Assembly: GCF_000597865.1 (NCBI RefSeq)
Contig: NZ_CP007452.1
Location: forward strand, 1,929,183 to 1,993,182
Source: Peptoclostridium acidaminophilum DSM 3953
GTDB lineage: Bacteria; Bacillota; Clostridia; Peptostreptococcales; Peptostreptococcaceae
Length of the DNA stretch: 64,000 nucleotides
Direction: 5' to 3'
The notes beneath the pieces are model-generated. The model saw only the letters and a program-made list of their open reading frames with translations, did no database searches and was not told the DNA's origin. This document shows positions 25,320-33,877 of this stretch, in pieces. Numbering within the stretch: position 1 is the stretch's first letter; each line of letters starts with the position of its first letter. Made by a program: the position numbers and the translations under genes.

Positions 25320-27326
25320 ATGCAGAATAATCACAGTACCCACAACCATGGCGATAAAACACATAAACATCATGGATCACATGATCACTTGGCACACCAT
25401 AAAATGATGATTAAGGATTTCAAAAAAAGATTCTATATATCACTGCTCATTACAATCCCTATATTAATCCTATCTCCATTAATACAAGAGTGGCTTGGTT
25501 TTAGAATCGATTTTTATGGTAGCAGTTATATTCTTTTCTTGCTGGCGTCCTTCTTGTTCTTCTATGGAGGCTGGCCATTCCTATCTGGGTTGTTTAAAGA
25601 GATTAAAGATAAATCTCCTGGAATGATGACTTTGATTGCAATGGCAATAACCGTGGCGTATGTATACAGCAGTGCAGTGGTTTTCGGACTTGAAGGGATG
25701 CTGTTTTTCTGGGAATTGGCGACTTTGATTGATATAATGCTTTTGGGTCATTGGATTGAAATGAAATCTATTGTAAGTGCTTCAAATGCCCTTGAAAAGC
25801 TCGCGGAATTGATGCCGGACGAAGCTCATCTAATCAAAGGAGCCGATATTGTGGACATCAGCGTAAACGAGCTTTCAGAGGGAGACGTTGTACTGATTAA
25901 GCCGGGAGAGAAAATTCCAGGCGACGGAATTATTGTAAAAGGCCAAAGCTATATCGACGAATCGATGCTGACAGGTGAATCCATACCTGTTGAAAAAAAA
26001 GAAGGAAATAAACTGATTGGAGGTTCCATTAATGGAAGTGGATCCTTTGAAATGCAGATAGAAAACACCGGTGATGATTCGTATCTTTCAAAGGTAATAA
26101 ACTTGGTACGCGAGGCACAAGAATCCAAATCAAAAACACAACTATTGGCTGACAAAGCTGCTTTCTGGCTTACGATGATAGCGTTAACTGTAGGGTTTTC
26201 GACTCTGGTAGCATGGTTGTTTGCTGGAGAGAGCCTTACATTTGCCATAGAACGAATGGCCACTGTGATGGTAATCACATGTCCTCATGCACTTGGACTT
26301 GCCATTCCTCTTGTAGTTGCCAGGTCAACTTCTCTTTCCGCAAAAAATGGGCTACTTATTAAAAATAGAACTGCTTTTGAAAATTCCAGAAAGATAAGTA
26401 TAGTGCTATTTGACAAAACAGGTACGCTTACAGAAGGTAAGTTCGGAGTTAGTTCTGTAAAAAGTTCTGCTGCAAGCTATACTGAAAAGGATATAATAAA
26501 ACTTGCATCCGCGCTGGAAAAAAAATCTGAGCACCCTATAGCTCGCGGAATATTAGAAGAAGCCCAAAAGCTGAACATTTCCATTCCTGACGTTTTAGAT
26601 TTCGAGGCAATCAAGGGAAAAGGGGTACAGGGATTTGTCGATGGAGAAAATGTTAAAGTAGTAAGCCCTGGATACCTTAAAGAAAACAAGATGGAAATTC
26701 CAGAACATGTGAAAGATGAACAGCTTACGGTTGTCTTTGTATTAAAGAATGACGATATAATAGGGACAATAAGCCTTTCGGACAAGATAAGGAAAGACTC
26801 GTATGAAGCAATTCAAAAGCTGAAGGAGCTAGGAATTAAATGTTGGATGCTTACAGGGGATAATAGTCAGATAGCTCAAAAAGTTCATGACGAATTGAGA
26901 CTTGATGGATATTTTGCTGAAGTTCTTCCTCATGAAAAACTAGAAAAGGTGAAAGAGCTTCAATCTAGAAATGAATATGTTGCCATGACCGGAGATGGAG
27001 TAAACGATGCACCTGCCCTTGCCCAAGCAGATGTAGGAATTGCCATAGGATCGGGAACGGATGTTGCCGCAGAGACAGCCGATATAATACTAGTGGAGAG
27101 TAACCCAAAAGATGTCACTTCACTTATACTGTTTGGTAGAGCGACCTACAAAAAAATGATACAAAATCTGGTGTGGGCTACTGGATATAATTTGTTTGCC
27201 ATACCGCTTGCAGCAGGTGTTTTTTATAAGTGGGGAATTATAATTTCACCAGCTGTTGGTGCAATACTTATGTCACTTAGTACCGTAATTGTTGCGATTA
27301 ATGCAAAGCTTTTGAAAGTCGATTAG
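25320..27326 (+). CDS. copB: CopB-type copper/silver P1B-ATPase
   Basis: 668 residues. The cytosolic N terminus is His-rich (HSTHNHGDKTHKHHGSHDH) and lacks an HMA domain. The membrane metal site is CPHALGLAIP (near 320), the CPH signature of the CopB/P1B-3 class rather than the CPC of CopA. Phosphorylation site DKTGTLT lies near 364. The HP motif (SEHPIARGI), TGES loop and GDGVNDAPALAQADVGIA hinge are all present. It exports Cu or Ag. AGGAGGTG precedes the ATG. Likely ends a metal-resistance group with the two upstream small membrane proteins. Confidence 0.93.
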   Translation: MQNNHSTHNHGDKTHKHHGSHDHLAHHKMMIKDFKKRFYISLLITIPILILSPLIQEWLGFRIDFYGSSYILFLLASFLFFYGGWPFLSGLFKEIKDKSPGMMTLIAMAITVAYVYSSAVVFGLEGMLFFWELATLIDIMLLGHWIEMKSIVSASNALEKLAELMPDEAHLIKGADIVDISVNELSEGDVVLIKPGEKIPGDGIIVKGQSYIDESMLTGESIPVEKKEGNKLIGGSINGSGSFEMQIENTGDDSYLSKVINLVREAQESKSKTQLLADKAAFWLTMIALTVGFSTLVAWLFAGESLTFAIERMATVMVITCPHALGLAIPLVVARSTSLSAKNGLLIKNRTAFENSRKISIVLFDKTGTLTEGKFGVSSVKSSAASYTEKDIIKLASALEKKSEHPIARGILEEAQKLNISIPDVLDFEAIKGKGVQGFVDGENVKVVSPGYLKENKMEIPEHVKDEQLTVVFVLKNDDIIGTISLSDKIRKDSYEAIQKLKELGIKCWMLTGDNSQIAQKVHDELRLDGYFAEVLPHEKLEKVKELQSRNEYVAMTGDGVNDAPALAQADVGIAIGSGTDVAAETADIILVESNPKDVTSLILFGRATYKKMIQNLVWATGYNLFAIPLAAGVFYKWGIIISPAVGAILMSLSTVIVAINAKLLKVD

Positions 27327-27462
27327 GTTTTGTTAAATACGAGCGATTTCAAAGTCCTTCTATCAAAGAAATCCTTCCTGCTGTCTTCACGCTTTTGGAT
27401 TTTCATCAACATATTCTATAGAAGTACCATATAGAGTAACTATATAAACGGGGGTAATAAAA

Positions 27463-28023
27463 ATGGTTAAAATAGCTATAATAGTTGGAAGCACTCGTCC
27501 GGGCCACAAAGCCGAGGATGTGGCCAAATGGGTACACGAGATAGCAAAAAAACGCAGCGACGCTGAATTCGAGATTGTAGACATAGCCGACTACGATCTT
27601 CCATTGCTTGACGAGCCTATCCCGCCTTCAATGGCTCAGTACTCTAAGCCTCACACAAAGGCTTGGGCTGCAAAAATAGCCGAGTTCGACGGTTATGTTT
27701 TCGTAACGCCTGAATACAACCACGCAGTTCCTGGTGCCCTTAAAAACGCCATAGATTACCTATACGCCGAGTGGAATAACAAGGCGGCAGGCTTTGTTAG
27801 CTACGGAACTGCAGGAGGCGCCCGCTCGGTTGAAAACCTAAGACTCATAATGGGTGAGCTCCAAGTAGCTGACGTTAGAGCACAGGTAATGCTTTCACTT
27901 TTCTATGACTTCGATAATTTCAGCATTTTTAAGCCTCACCCACGCCACGAAGAATCTATAAATACAATGCTAGACCAGCTTATATCCTGGAGCGAAGCTC
28001 TAAAAACCATTAGAGAGAAATAA
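27463..28023 (+). CDS. NADPH-dependent FMN reductase family protein
   Basis: 186 residues. Flavodoxin-like FMN loop GSTRPGHKAEDV at the N terminus, then TPEYNHAVPGALKNAIDYLY, the family signature of NAD(P)H-dependent FMN/azo reductases. GGGGGT ribosome site. A terminator follows at 28159-28197. It is the last host gene before the prophage. A scrap of a homologous gene lies at 12268-12336. Confidence 0.9.
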   Translation: MVKIAIIVGSTRPGHKAEDVAKWVHEIAKKRSDAEFEIVDIADYDLPLLDEPIPPSMAQYSKPHTKAWAAKIAEFDGYVFVTPEYNHAVPGALKNAIDYLYAEWNNKAAGFVSYGTAGGARSVENLRLIMGELQVADVRAQVMLSLFYDFDNFSIFKPHPRHEESINTMLDQLISWSEALKTIREK

Positions 28024-28158
28024 TTCTGCATCTTCAAAACTTTATGCAATCCGAATGTGTCTGGCTCCGAGTTACTATAACCTATCAACCGGAAATTAGT
28101 CTATCAATAATTAAGTTCATGATTCCTTAAAAAAGATATACCGTCCTATTACTTAGTT

Positions 28159-28197
28159 GCCTGGAAAGCTTTTAAATATGAGCCTTCCAGGCTTTTT
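28159..28197 (+). terminator. Terminator at the prophage end/FMN reductase
   Basis: GCCTGGAA(A)GC pairs with GC(C)TTCCAGGC across a 12-nt loop, followed by TTTTTA on the plus strand. A decayed copy exists at 15325-15366. Confidence 0.8.
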
Positions 28198-28204
28198 ATA
28201 TCTT

Positions 28205-28312
28205 AGCTTGGTCGGTAGCTTGGTCGGTAGCTTGGTCGGTAACTGAGTCATCATCTTGAGGGGTGGCTTAGGGGGTAGCTTAGGGGGTTGCTTAGGGGGT
28301 TGCTTAGGGGGT
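28205..28312. repeat. Two 12-bp tandem repeat arrays at the prophage end
   Basis: AGCTTGGTCGGT occurs three times (28205-28240). NGCTTAGGGGGT occurs four times (28265-28312). The fossil copy at 15313-15437 lacks them, so they expanded or were lost after divergence. On the minus strand, one frame reads PPKQ/PPKL and PTKL repeats just after the recombinase stop. Confidence 0.9.
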
Positions 28313-28330
28313 GGCTTGCCATAAGTCGTT

Positions 28331-31300
28331 TTATTCTTGCCAGTAGTAACGCCAATCGTATCTTCTCTTTCCTCTGATAAGCTTGAGTCTGCCAGCTTCC
28401 ACTAGGGGTTTCAAAATCCTCTTATCAAATGAAATATGAGTCAAATTTCCAAGGTGCTCCCTCATTTCTTTGGGGAATCTTGGCTGTTTGCAGAAAATTT
28501 TTAATGCAGCTGCTTCTTTTGAAATTAGCAGTTCTTCCAGATTTATCTCCGCTTTGGCGTTTTCAAAAGCTTCAAGGTACTCTTGGTATTTCATGCCGCA
28601 GCCATAGTCAACTTCGAATATAAAATCATACAGAATGACACCTTCATAATCAAGGTGAGCCTTCAATACATATTTTTCGAACAGGTCCTCTCGGAAGTGG
28701 TCTTTGCTGTCCTTTTTGATGTAAGTCTTATCTTTTGCATTCTTGGTGGTACTGTAGATGCTGTCTCCTGGCTCTATTCGTACATCCATGTTGTGATACT
28801 CCTTGAAATTCAATGGCTTAAGGTTTTTGCAAGCTTTCAGCAATTCCCGCAACTGAGCCTTGTAGCAGTCTGCTTTTTCTTCCCTTTCGGTAAACACTTT
28901 GAGTTCATTCTGCAAGTTTATTATCTCACTGGTCAAATAGTCGATTTTTCTTGTGTCGTGGCCTTCCTTTGCCATTTCACCATCCACCGCTTCGTAAAGC
29001 TGCTGGTTTAAGGCTTCTATGTTTTCCCTGATTTCTTTTTCAGCAAGGCGCTCCTCTTGACTTAGCCTGAGCTTGCCAATGACTTCTTCTACCTTTAGCC
29101 TGAACTCATCACTTTCGCTGATTTGACTCAGGGTCTTCATGAAATTGAACTCCATGTATTCCTGCCTGGTGCTGCTACTACTGTGGCACTGAACATTCAT
29201 AGATCCATAGGAATTGTAGCATCGCCAATTGCTGCCTTCCCTGCCTCCTGTGGACCTGTGTCTGTATCTTGAAACAACGCCTCCGCACTCAGCGCAAAAG
29301 AATTTTCGATAAAATACTATTCTGCCTGCTGTCCTAAGCGCTTTTGGATTTTCGATCGGCTCCCTGCTTCGGTTTTTAAAAAATTCCTGAATCAGGTCCC
29401 AATCCTTGCCGCTTATAATGGCAGGGTGGTGGTTTTCGATGTAGTACTGCATTTTCTCCCCGTTATTTTTCCTTGGCTTGCTTCCTATCACATCAGGGGT
29501 GTACGTCTTTTGGAAGAGGTAATCACCTTTATATTTCTCACTTCTAAGCATTTCCCTTATTTTAGTGTCGTCCCAATATTCATTGCCATTCGGGCTCTTC
29601 ATCCCTTTTTCATGCAGGCCTACAATAATGTCCTTTATGCTTTTTCCGTCTATGAACTCCTTGGCAATAAAGCGGATAACCTTCGCCTCCTCAGGAACGA
29701 CTTTCCAGTTTCTTTTTTTGTCGATGGTGTAGCCGTAAATATCTGTTGTCCTGTGAATAATGCCTCTTTGGGCCAGCTTCCTTATGCCCCAAGTAATGCT
29801 TGAAGAAAGTCCTGTAATTTCGTTCTGGTTGATGCTGCTCATCAGAGAGGTCAAAAGAGGGGCCTTATCATCGGCTGTATGGATGTTTTCCTTCTCGAAG
29901 TAGCAGTGCACCGGACTTGGCAGTTCCCGGAGCGTTTTTATCGTCTCCAACACATCCACAATATTGCGACCAAATCTAGAAAGCGATTTTGTAATTATCA
30001 AGTCGATCTTGCCGGCTTTGGCCTCGTTTATCATCCTGTTGAAATCGTCCCTGTGCGTGAGCGATGTTCCCGATTCGCCTTCATCCACAAACGCGCCGAC
30101 ATAGCTGTATTTCGGATTTTTGAGTATCAAGTAGGTATAGTAGGCAATCTGTGTCTGAAGTGAAACCTTTTGCTCATCCATGTGAGTTGAAACCCGGCAA
30201 TAGCATGCGACTCTGAGCTTTTTCTCGTTTTCCTTTATAAAGCTCGCTGCCTTTGTTTTAGCCAGATTTTCCTTAAGGCTATTTACATCCTCAATTCCTA
30301 ATCCGGGCTCTAGTTTTATGGCTTCAAAGTCAATTTTAGACTGCGCTGTCTTGCGCTTTAGGACATTGGCATTTATATTACCTATGGGCATTTCTTTATA
30401 TTGACCTGTTATCTGCGTTTCTAACAAGGCATCTACCTCCTCTCCTAAATCGGTGTGCTCCAGATTCTCATTTGCTAAAAATCTGGCTTTTTCTTTTTCT
30501 TCAACATGTCTTTCTATTCTCTTTATCTTTTTCGGGCCTATGATGGTTTCTTTCTCGTCTATCCACATAACTATGAATGCGTCTTCAGAATATACCTCAA
30601 TGCTGGCAATCCATGCCCTTGCAAGTTCCACTGTGATAGTCGATTCAAATTCCTCCAGAGAGTCTATTCCCTCTAGCCATGCAACTGCCTTGTCCCTAAA
30701 GACCCGGTCATCTTCTATCTTTGAGACTTTCTTTTCGAACTCCTCATACTCTTTTATTAGTTCCAAGGCTTTTTCATGGCACTCTGTTCCATTTGCAATT
30801 TCTATTTCGGCAAAGTATCTAAGCCGGTGGAATTCAAAGTGGTCGTTTTGATTGATCTTGTGCAGCGTTTTAATCAGCTCTTTAATGGCCCCTTGCTCTT
30901 TAAAATCAAACCGCTCTTTGAAGGCTCTTATCGACATTTGCAATAGCTTCTTGTCTTTCAACTTAGCTGCATCACACAGCCCCACGCTGGGAAAAGCATT
31001 AACGCAGCGCCAGTTATATGTGTACTCGGCCCGGAATTTCCCCTTGCAGCGCCCGCATGTCAATCGCCCTGAAAATGGCCTGTGAGTAGGCTCTTTATGC
31101 CTCTTTTGCTTACCGTAACCATTTTCTTTTGCAATGTTTTGCGCTGTAGTGAATATCTCTTCACTAATAATCGCCGGGTGGCTGTTCATGATGTAATACT
31201 GATCCCGATCTTTTGTCTGCTTTACTTTGCCCGTAAGCAGGTCCTTAGTCCGCCTTCTTGTGATTTTGTTTCCTGTATAGGCAATCTCCATGATGATTTT

Positions 31301-32047
31301 TCTAACATAGGAGGCGCTCCAGCTTTTGTTGCCTTTTTTCGTTTCGATGCCTTTGCTAATAAGCTCTCTATTGATCTGGGCGTATGTTTTTCCTCCAATA
31401 AACTGCTCGAATATCCAGAGGACAATCTGTGCTTCATGCTCGTTGATCTTAAATGTTTCCTTTCCTTCATGCTCTGCTTTGTCATAGCCGTACATATTTC
31501 CAAATGCAGGTGTTCCCTGTATAAACTTCCTTTCAGCTCCAAGTCTGACTAGCTGCGAATTTGTCTCTATCTCGTCCTGGGCAATCGCCGCGTAGGTATG
31601 CAGTAGCAGTGAGTTGTAATTCAATGAAGTGTCTATATTTTCAGCCTCGAAGAATATCGATACGTTATCTTCTTTTAGCTGATTGACTACTTCGATGAGC
31701 TCTTTAGAGTTCCTGGCAAATCGCGATACGCTTTTTGTCAGTATCAAGTCTATGCGCCCTTCTTTTGCGTGCCGTAGCATGCGCTTAAAGCCGGGCCTCT
31801 TATCATATGTGGCTCCGGATATTTTATTTTCCACGTATATTCCGGTTAACCGCCAGTTTGGCTTGCTGCTTATAAGATTGGTGTAATAGCTGATCTGGTT
31901 TTGAAGGGAGATGAAACTGTTTTTACTATTGCTGACTCTGCAATAGGCTGCTACCTTTATGCCCTCCTCTTTGCTCTCCAGCGGGCTTTTGCTTTTCTCA
32001 TCCAGCGGCTCCCACAGGGTTTTGACCCACAGTCTGTTTTCATCCAC
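28331..32047 (-). CDS. Tandem-fused double large serine recombinase
   Basis: 1238 residues, about twice the family length. Module 1 has resolvase domain ~30-165 with catalytic Ser39 (AAYCRVS) and SRFARN (108-113). Its recombinase domain covers ~185-310, its zinc ribbon uses C331, C334, C348 and C358, and a helical C terminus runs to ~530. A charged linker (~530-605) leads to module 2. Module 2 has Ser620 (ACYCRVS), SRFGRN (690-695), zinc ribbon C918/C921/C943/C954, a coiled coil (~985-1075) and a C-terminal winged-helix-like segment (~1170-1238). GTG start after AAAGGAG. No stop or frameshift is visible between the modules, and both keep the catalytic serine and arginines. Last gene of a three-recombinase operon at the prophage end. 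Probably part of the integration/excision machinery. Confidence 0.93.
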   Translation of the reverse strand: MDENRLWVKTLWEPLDEKSKSPLESKEEGIKVAAYCRVSNSKNSFISLQNQISYYTNLISSKPNWRLTGIYVENKISGATYDKRPGFKRMLRHAKEGRIDLILTKSVSRFARNSKELIEVVNQLKEDNVSIFFEAENIDTSLNYNSLLLHTYAAIAQDEIETNSQLVRLGAERKFIQGTPAFGNMYGYDKAEHEGKETFKINEHEAQIVLWIFEQFIGGKTYAQINRELISKGIETKKGNKSWSASYVRKIIMEIAYTGNKITRRRTKDLLTGKVKQTKDRDQYYIMNSHPAIISEEIFTTAQNIAKENGYGKQKRHKEPTHRPFSGRLTCGRCKGKFRAEYTYNWRCVNAFPSVGLCDAAKLKDKKLLQMSIRAFKERFDFKEQGAIKELIKTLHKINQNDHFEFHRLRYFAEIEIANGTECHEKALELIKEYEEFEKKVSKIEDDRVFRDKAVAWLEGIDSLEEFESTITVELARAWIASIEVYSEDAFIVMWIDEKETIIGPKKIKRIERHVEEKEKARFLANENLEHTDLGEEVDALLETQITGQYKEMPIGNINANVLKRKTAQSKIDFEAIKLEPGLGIEDVNSLKENLAKTKAASFIKENEKKLRVACYCRVSTHMDEQKVSLQTQIAYYTYLILKNPKYSYVGAFVDEGESGTSLTHRDDFNRMINEAKAGKIDLIITKSLSRFGRNIVDVLETIKTLRELPSPVHCYFEKENIHTADDKAPLLTSLMSSINQNEITGLSSSITWGIRKLAQRGIIHRTTDIYGYTIDKKRNWKVVPEEAKVIRFIAKEFIDGKSIKDIIVGLHEKGMKSPNGNEYWDDTKIREMLRSEKYKGDYLFQKTYTPDVIGSKPRKNNGEKMQYYIENHHPAIISGKDWDLIQEFFKNRSREPIENPKALRTAGRIVFYRKFFCAECGGVVSRYRHRSTGGREGSNWRCYNSYGSMNVQCHSSSSTRQEYMEFNFMKTLSQISESDEFRLKVEEVIGKLRLSQEERLAEKEIRENIEALNQQLYEAVDGEMAKEGHDTRKIDYLTSEIINLQNELKVFTEREEKADCYKAQLRELLKACKNLKPLNFKEYHNMDVRIEPGDSIYSTTKNAKDKTYIKKDSKDHFREDLFEKYVLKAHLDYEGVILYDFIFEVDYGCGMKYQEYLEAFENAKAEINLEELLISKEAAALKIFCKQPRFPKEMREHLGNLTHISFDKRILKPLVEAGRLKLIRGKRRYDWRYYWQE

Positions 32048-32193
32048 ATTAAAAAACTCCTTTCATTCGAGTAACATCTCTACAAGCTTGTAGGTATGTT
32101 CCCTCTGCCGCGAAGATAATGCAAGCACTATCTTTGGGCTGAAAGGAGTTTCTTTTGTCTATGGAGTTTTAAGATTATTTTTTAATCATTCTT

Positions 32194-33876
32194 TTACTTT
32201 TTTGAATTGATTTTCTTGCGATTGCTTGCAAAGGCTGTCCTGCTGATTCCGCATTTTAATTTAAACGCTATCTCATAGTTTTCATTAAGCGTTCCGCTCT
32301 CTACTACCCTTTTGAAAATATCGCCCCGGAATGCACCTGCTGGACCTTCTATCTCATCCAGGCATTCAAGCAGCTCTTCAAGATGCTTTTTAAGATAGAT
32401 GCTGTCTTGCCTGTTTTTCTCCAAGCCTTCGCATTCCATCTGCAATATCTCTTGTTCGTATATGAGGTGCCTTAGTGTTGCATCGTAAATGGAGCTACTT
32501 CCAGATGATTCCCTCGATGCCAGCTCGCTGATTTTGTCGGTAACCGCTTCAATTTGCTTTTTAAGCTCTTCCAGCCTTTCTTCCTCCACCTGGGTCAGGG
32601 AGCATTCGTAGATGGCTTGGTTTGCATCTTGCATTAGATCCTCATTATTTTCCTTCAGATCATAAAGCATTTTCATGATCGCCTTTTCAAGCTCGTCTTC
32701 GCTTACATATTTGGAGCCGCATTTTTCATCGGTTTTAATCTTTTGGCTGGCTAGCTTGCAGTGCCAGGCTGAGTAATAGTATTTCTCTCCCTTTCTTCTG
32801 GATGTAATCCTTCTTCTCGTAACCGGCCTGCCGCAGTTCCCGCAGAAAAGCTTGTTGGAAAAGGGCGATACGTTGCTGTAGTTCATGGCGTATTTTCCCT
32901 TGGGGTTTATGAGCATGCTCTTTCTTCTCTTTAGCTCCCGCTGCACCGCGTTCCAGTCATCTTCCGAAATGATAGCCGGCAGGCAGTTCTTGATGTAGTA
33001 CTGCGGCTGGTGGTTTCGATTGATTACGCGCTTATGGCTCAAATAGTCGATGGTGACTGTCTTTTGTGCCAAGCAGTGTCCCATGTACTTTTCGTTTTTC
33101 AGGATTAGATAGACTGAGTAAGATGTCCACACTGCATTTCCTCTTGCTGTTAGGATGCCATCCTTCATAAGTCCTTTTGCGATGCTTAAGGTACCTTTGC
33201 CCTCGAGGTACTCTTTGAAAATCCTTTTTACTATTCGGGCTTGCTCCTCATTTATAACAATATTCCCATCCTCGTCAGTGTCATAGCCCATAAAATATAC
33301 AGTCGGGCAATGTATGTGACCTTGGGAAAATCTTTTCTGGACTCCCCAGATCGTGTTCATGCTTATATTTTTGCTCTCCTCTTCAGCTGTAGATGCTAGG
33401 AGCGCCAATAGCAGTTCGCTTTTCCCGTCTAAAGTGTCAATGTTTTCCTTTTCAAAGAACACGCCACATGGCTTAGGCAAATTCTTCAGCAAACGAACTG
33501 TTGAAATGCAGTCCAAGGTGTTTCGTGCAAATCTGCTGATTGATTTGGTAATGATGTAATCAATTTTTCCGTCTTTTGCAGCTTGTATCATTTCCTGAAA
33601 TCCGGTTCTGTTCTTTATTGAAGTTCCGCTTATTCCCTCATCTGCGAATACTTTATAGAACTCCCAGGCCGGATTCTTTTGAATGTATTCCGTATAGTAT
33701 GCAACCTGCAGTTCGTAGCTTGAGCTTTGATGCTCTTCAAGTGTTGAAACCCTGGCATAGGCAGCTATTCGTTTTTTCCGTCCGTCGTAATGTTCCTTGT
33801 TGCGGTCGGTTCTTCCTTGAGCAGGGATCACCCTTACTCTCGGACTCATACTTGCCTGATTTTGATTTGCACTCAT
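32194..33876 (-). CDS. Large serine recombinase
   Basis: 560 residues. Catalytic Ser44 (AAYARVS) and SRFARN (114-119), then a recombinase domain with LISEDDWN-type features. Zinc ribbon begins CGNCG, with later cysteines WHC and EKC. C-terminal coiled coil (~420-500). It starts 1 nt after the stop of the preceding recombinase gene (33878), so the two are translationally coupled. The 146-nt gap to the double recombinase gene carries a second AAAGGAGTTT ribosome site but no terminator with a T run. Confidence 0.93.
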   Translation of the reverse strand: MSANQNQASMSPRVRVIPAQGRTDRNKEHYDGRKKRIAAYARVSTLEEHQSSSYELQVAYYTEYIQKNPAWEFYKVFADEGISGTSIKNRTGFQEMIQAAKDGKIDYIITKSISRFARNTLDCISTVRLLKNLPKPCGVFFEKENIDTLDGKSELLLALLASTAEEESKNISMNTIWGVQKRFSQGHIHCPTVYFMGYDTDEDGNIVINEEQARIVKRIFKEYLEGKGTLSIAKGLMKDGILTARGNAVWTSYSVYLILKNEKYMGHCLAQKTVTIDYLSHKRVINRNHQPQYYIKNCLPAIISEDDWNAVQRELKRRKSMLINPKGKYAMNYSNVSPFSNKLFCGNCGRPVTRRRITSRRKGEKYYYSAWHCKLASQKIKTDEKCGSKYVSEDELEKAIMKMLYDLKENNEDLMQDANQAIYECSLTQVEEERLEELKKQIEAVTDKISELASRESSGSSSIYDATLRHLIYEQEILQMECEGLEKNRQDSIYLKKHLEELLECLDEIEGPAGAFRGDIFKRVVESGTLNENYEIAFKLKCGISRTAFASNRKKINSKK

Positions 33877-33877
33877 T

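Noticed and set aside
28205-28312. Tandem repeats as a CRISPR array
   Set aside because: Repeats are 12 bp and contiguous, without spacers, and no cas genes are present.
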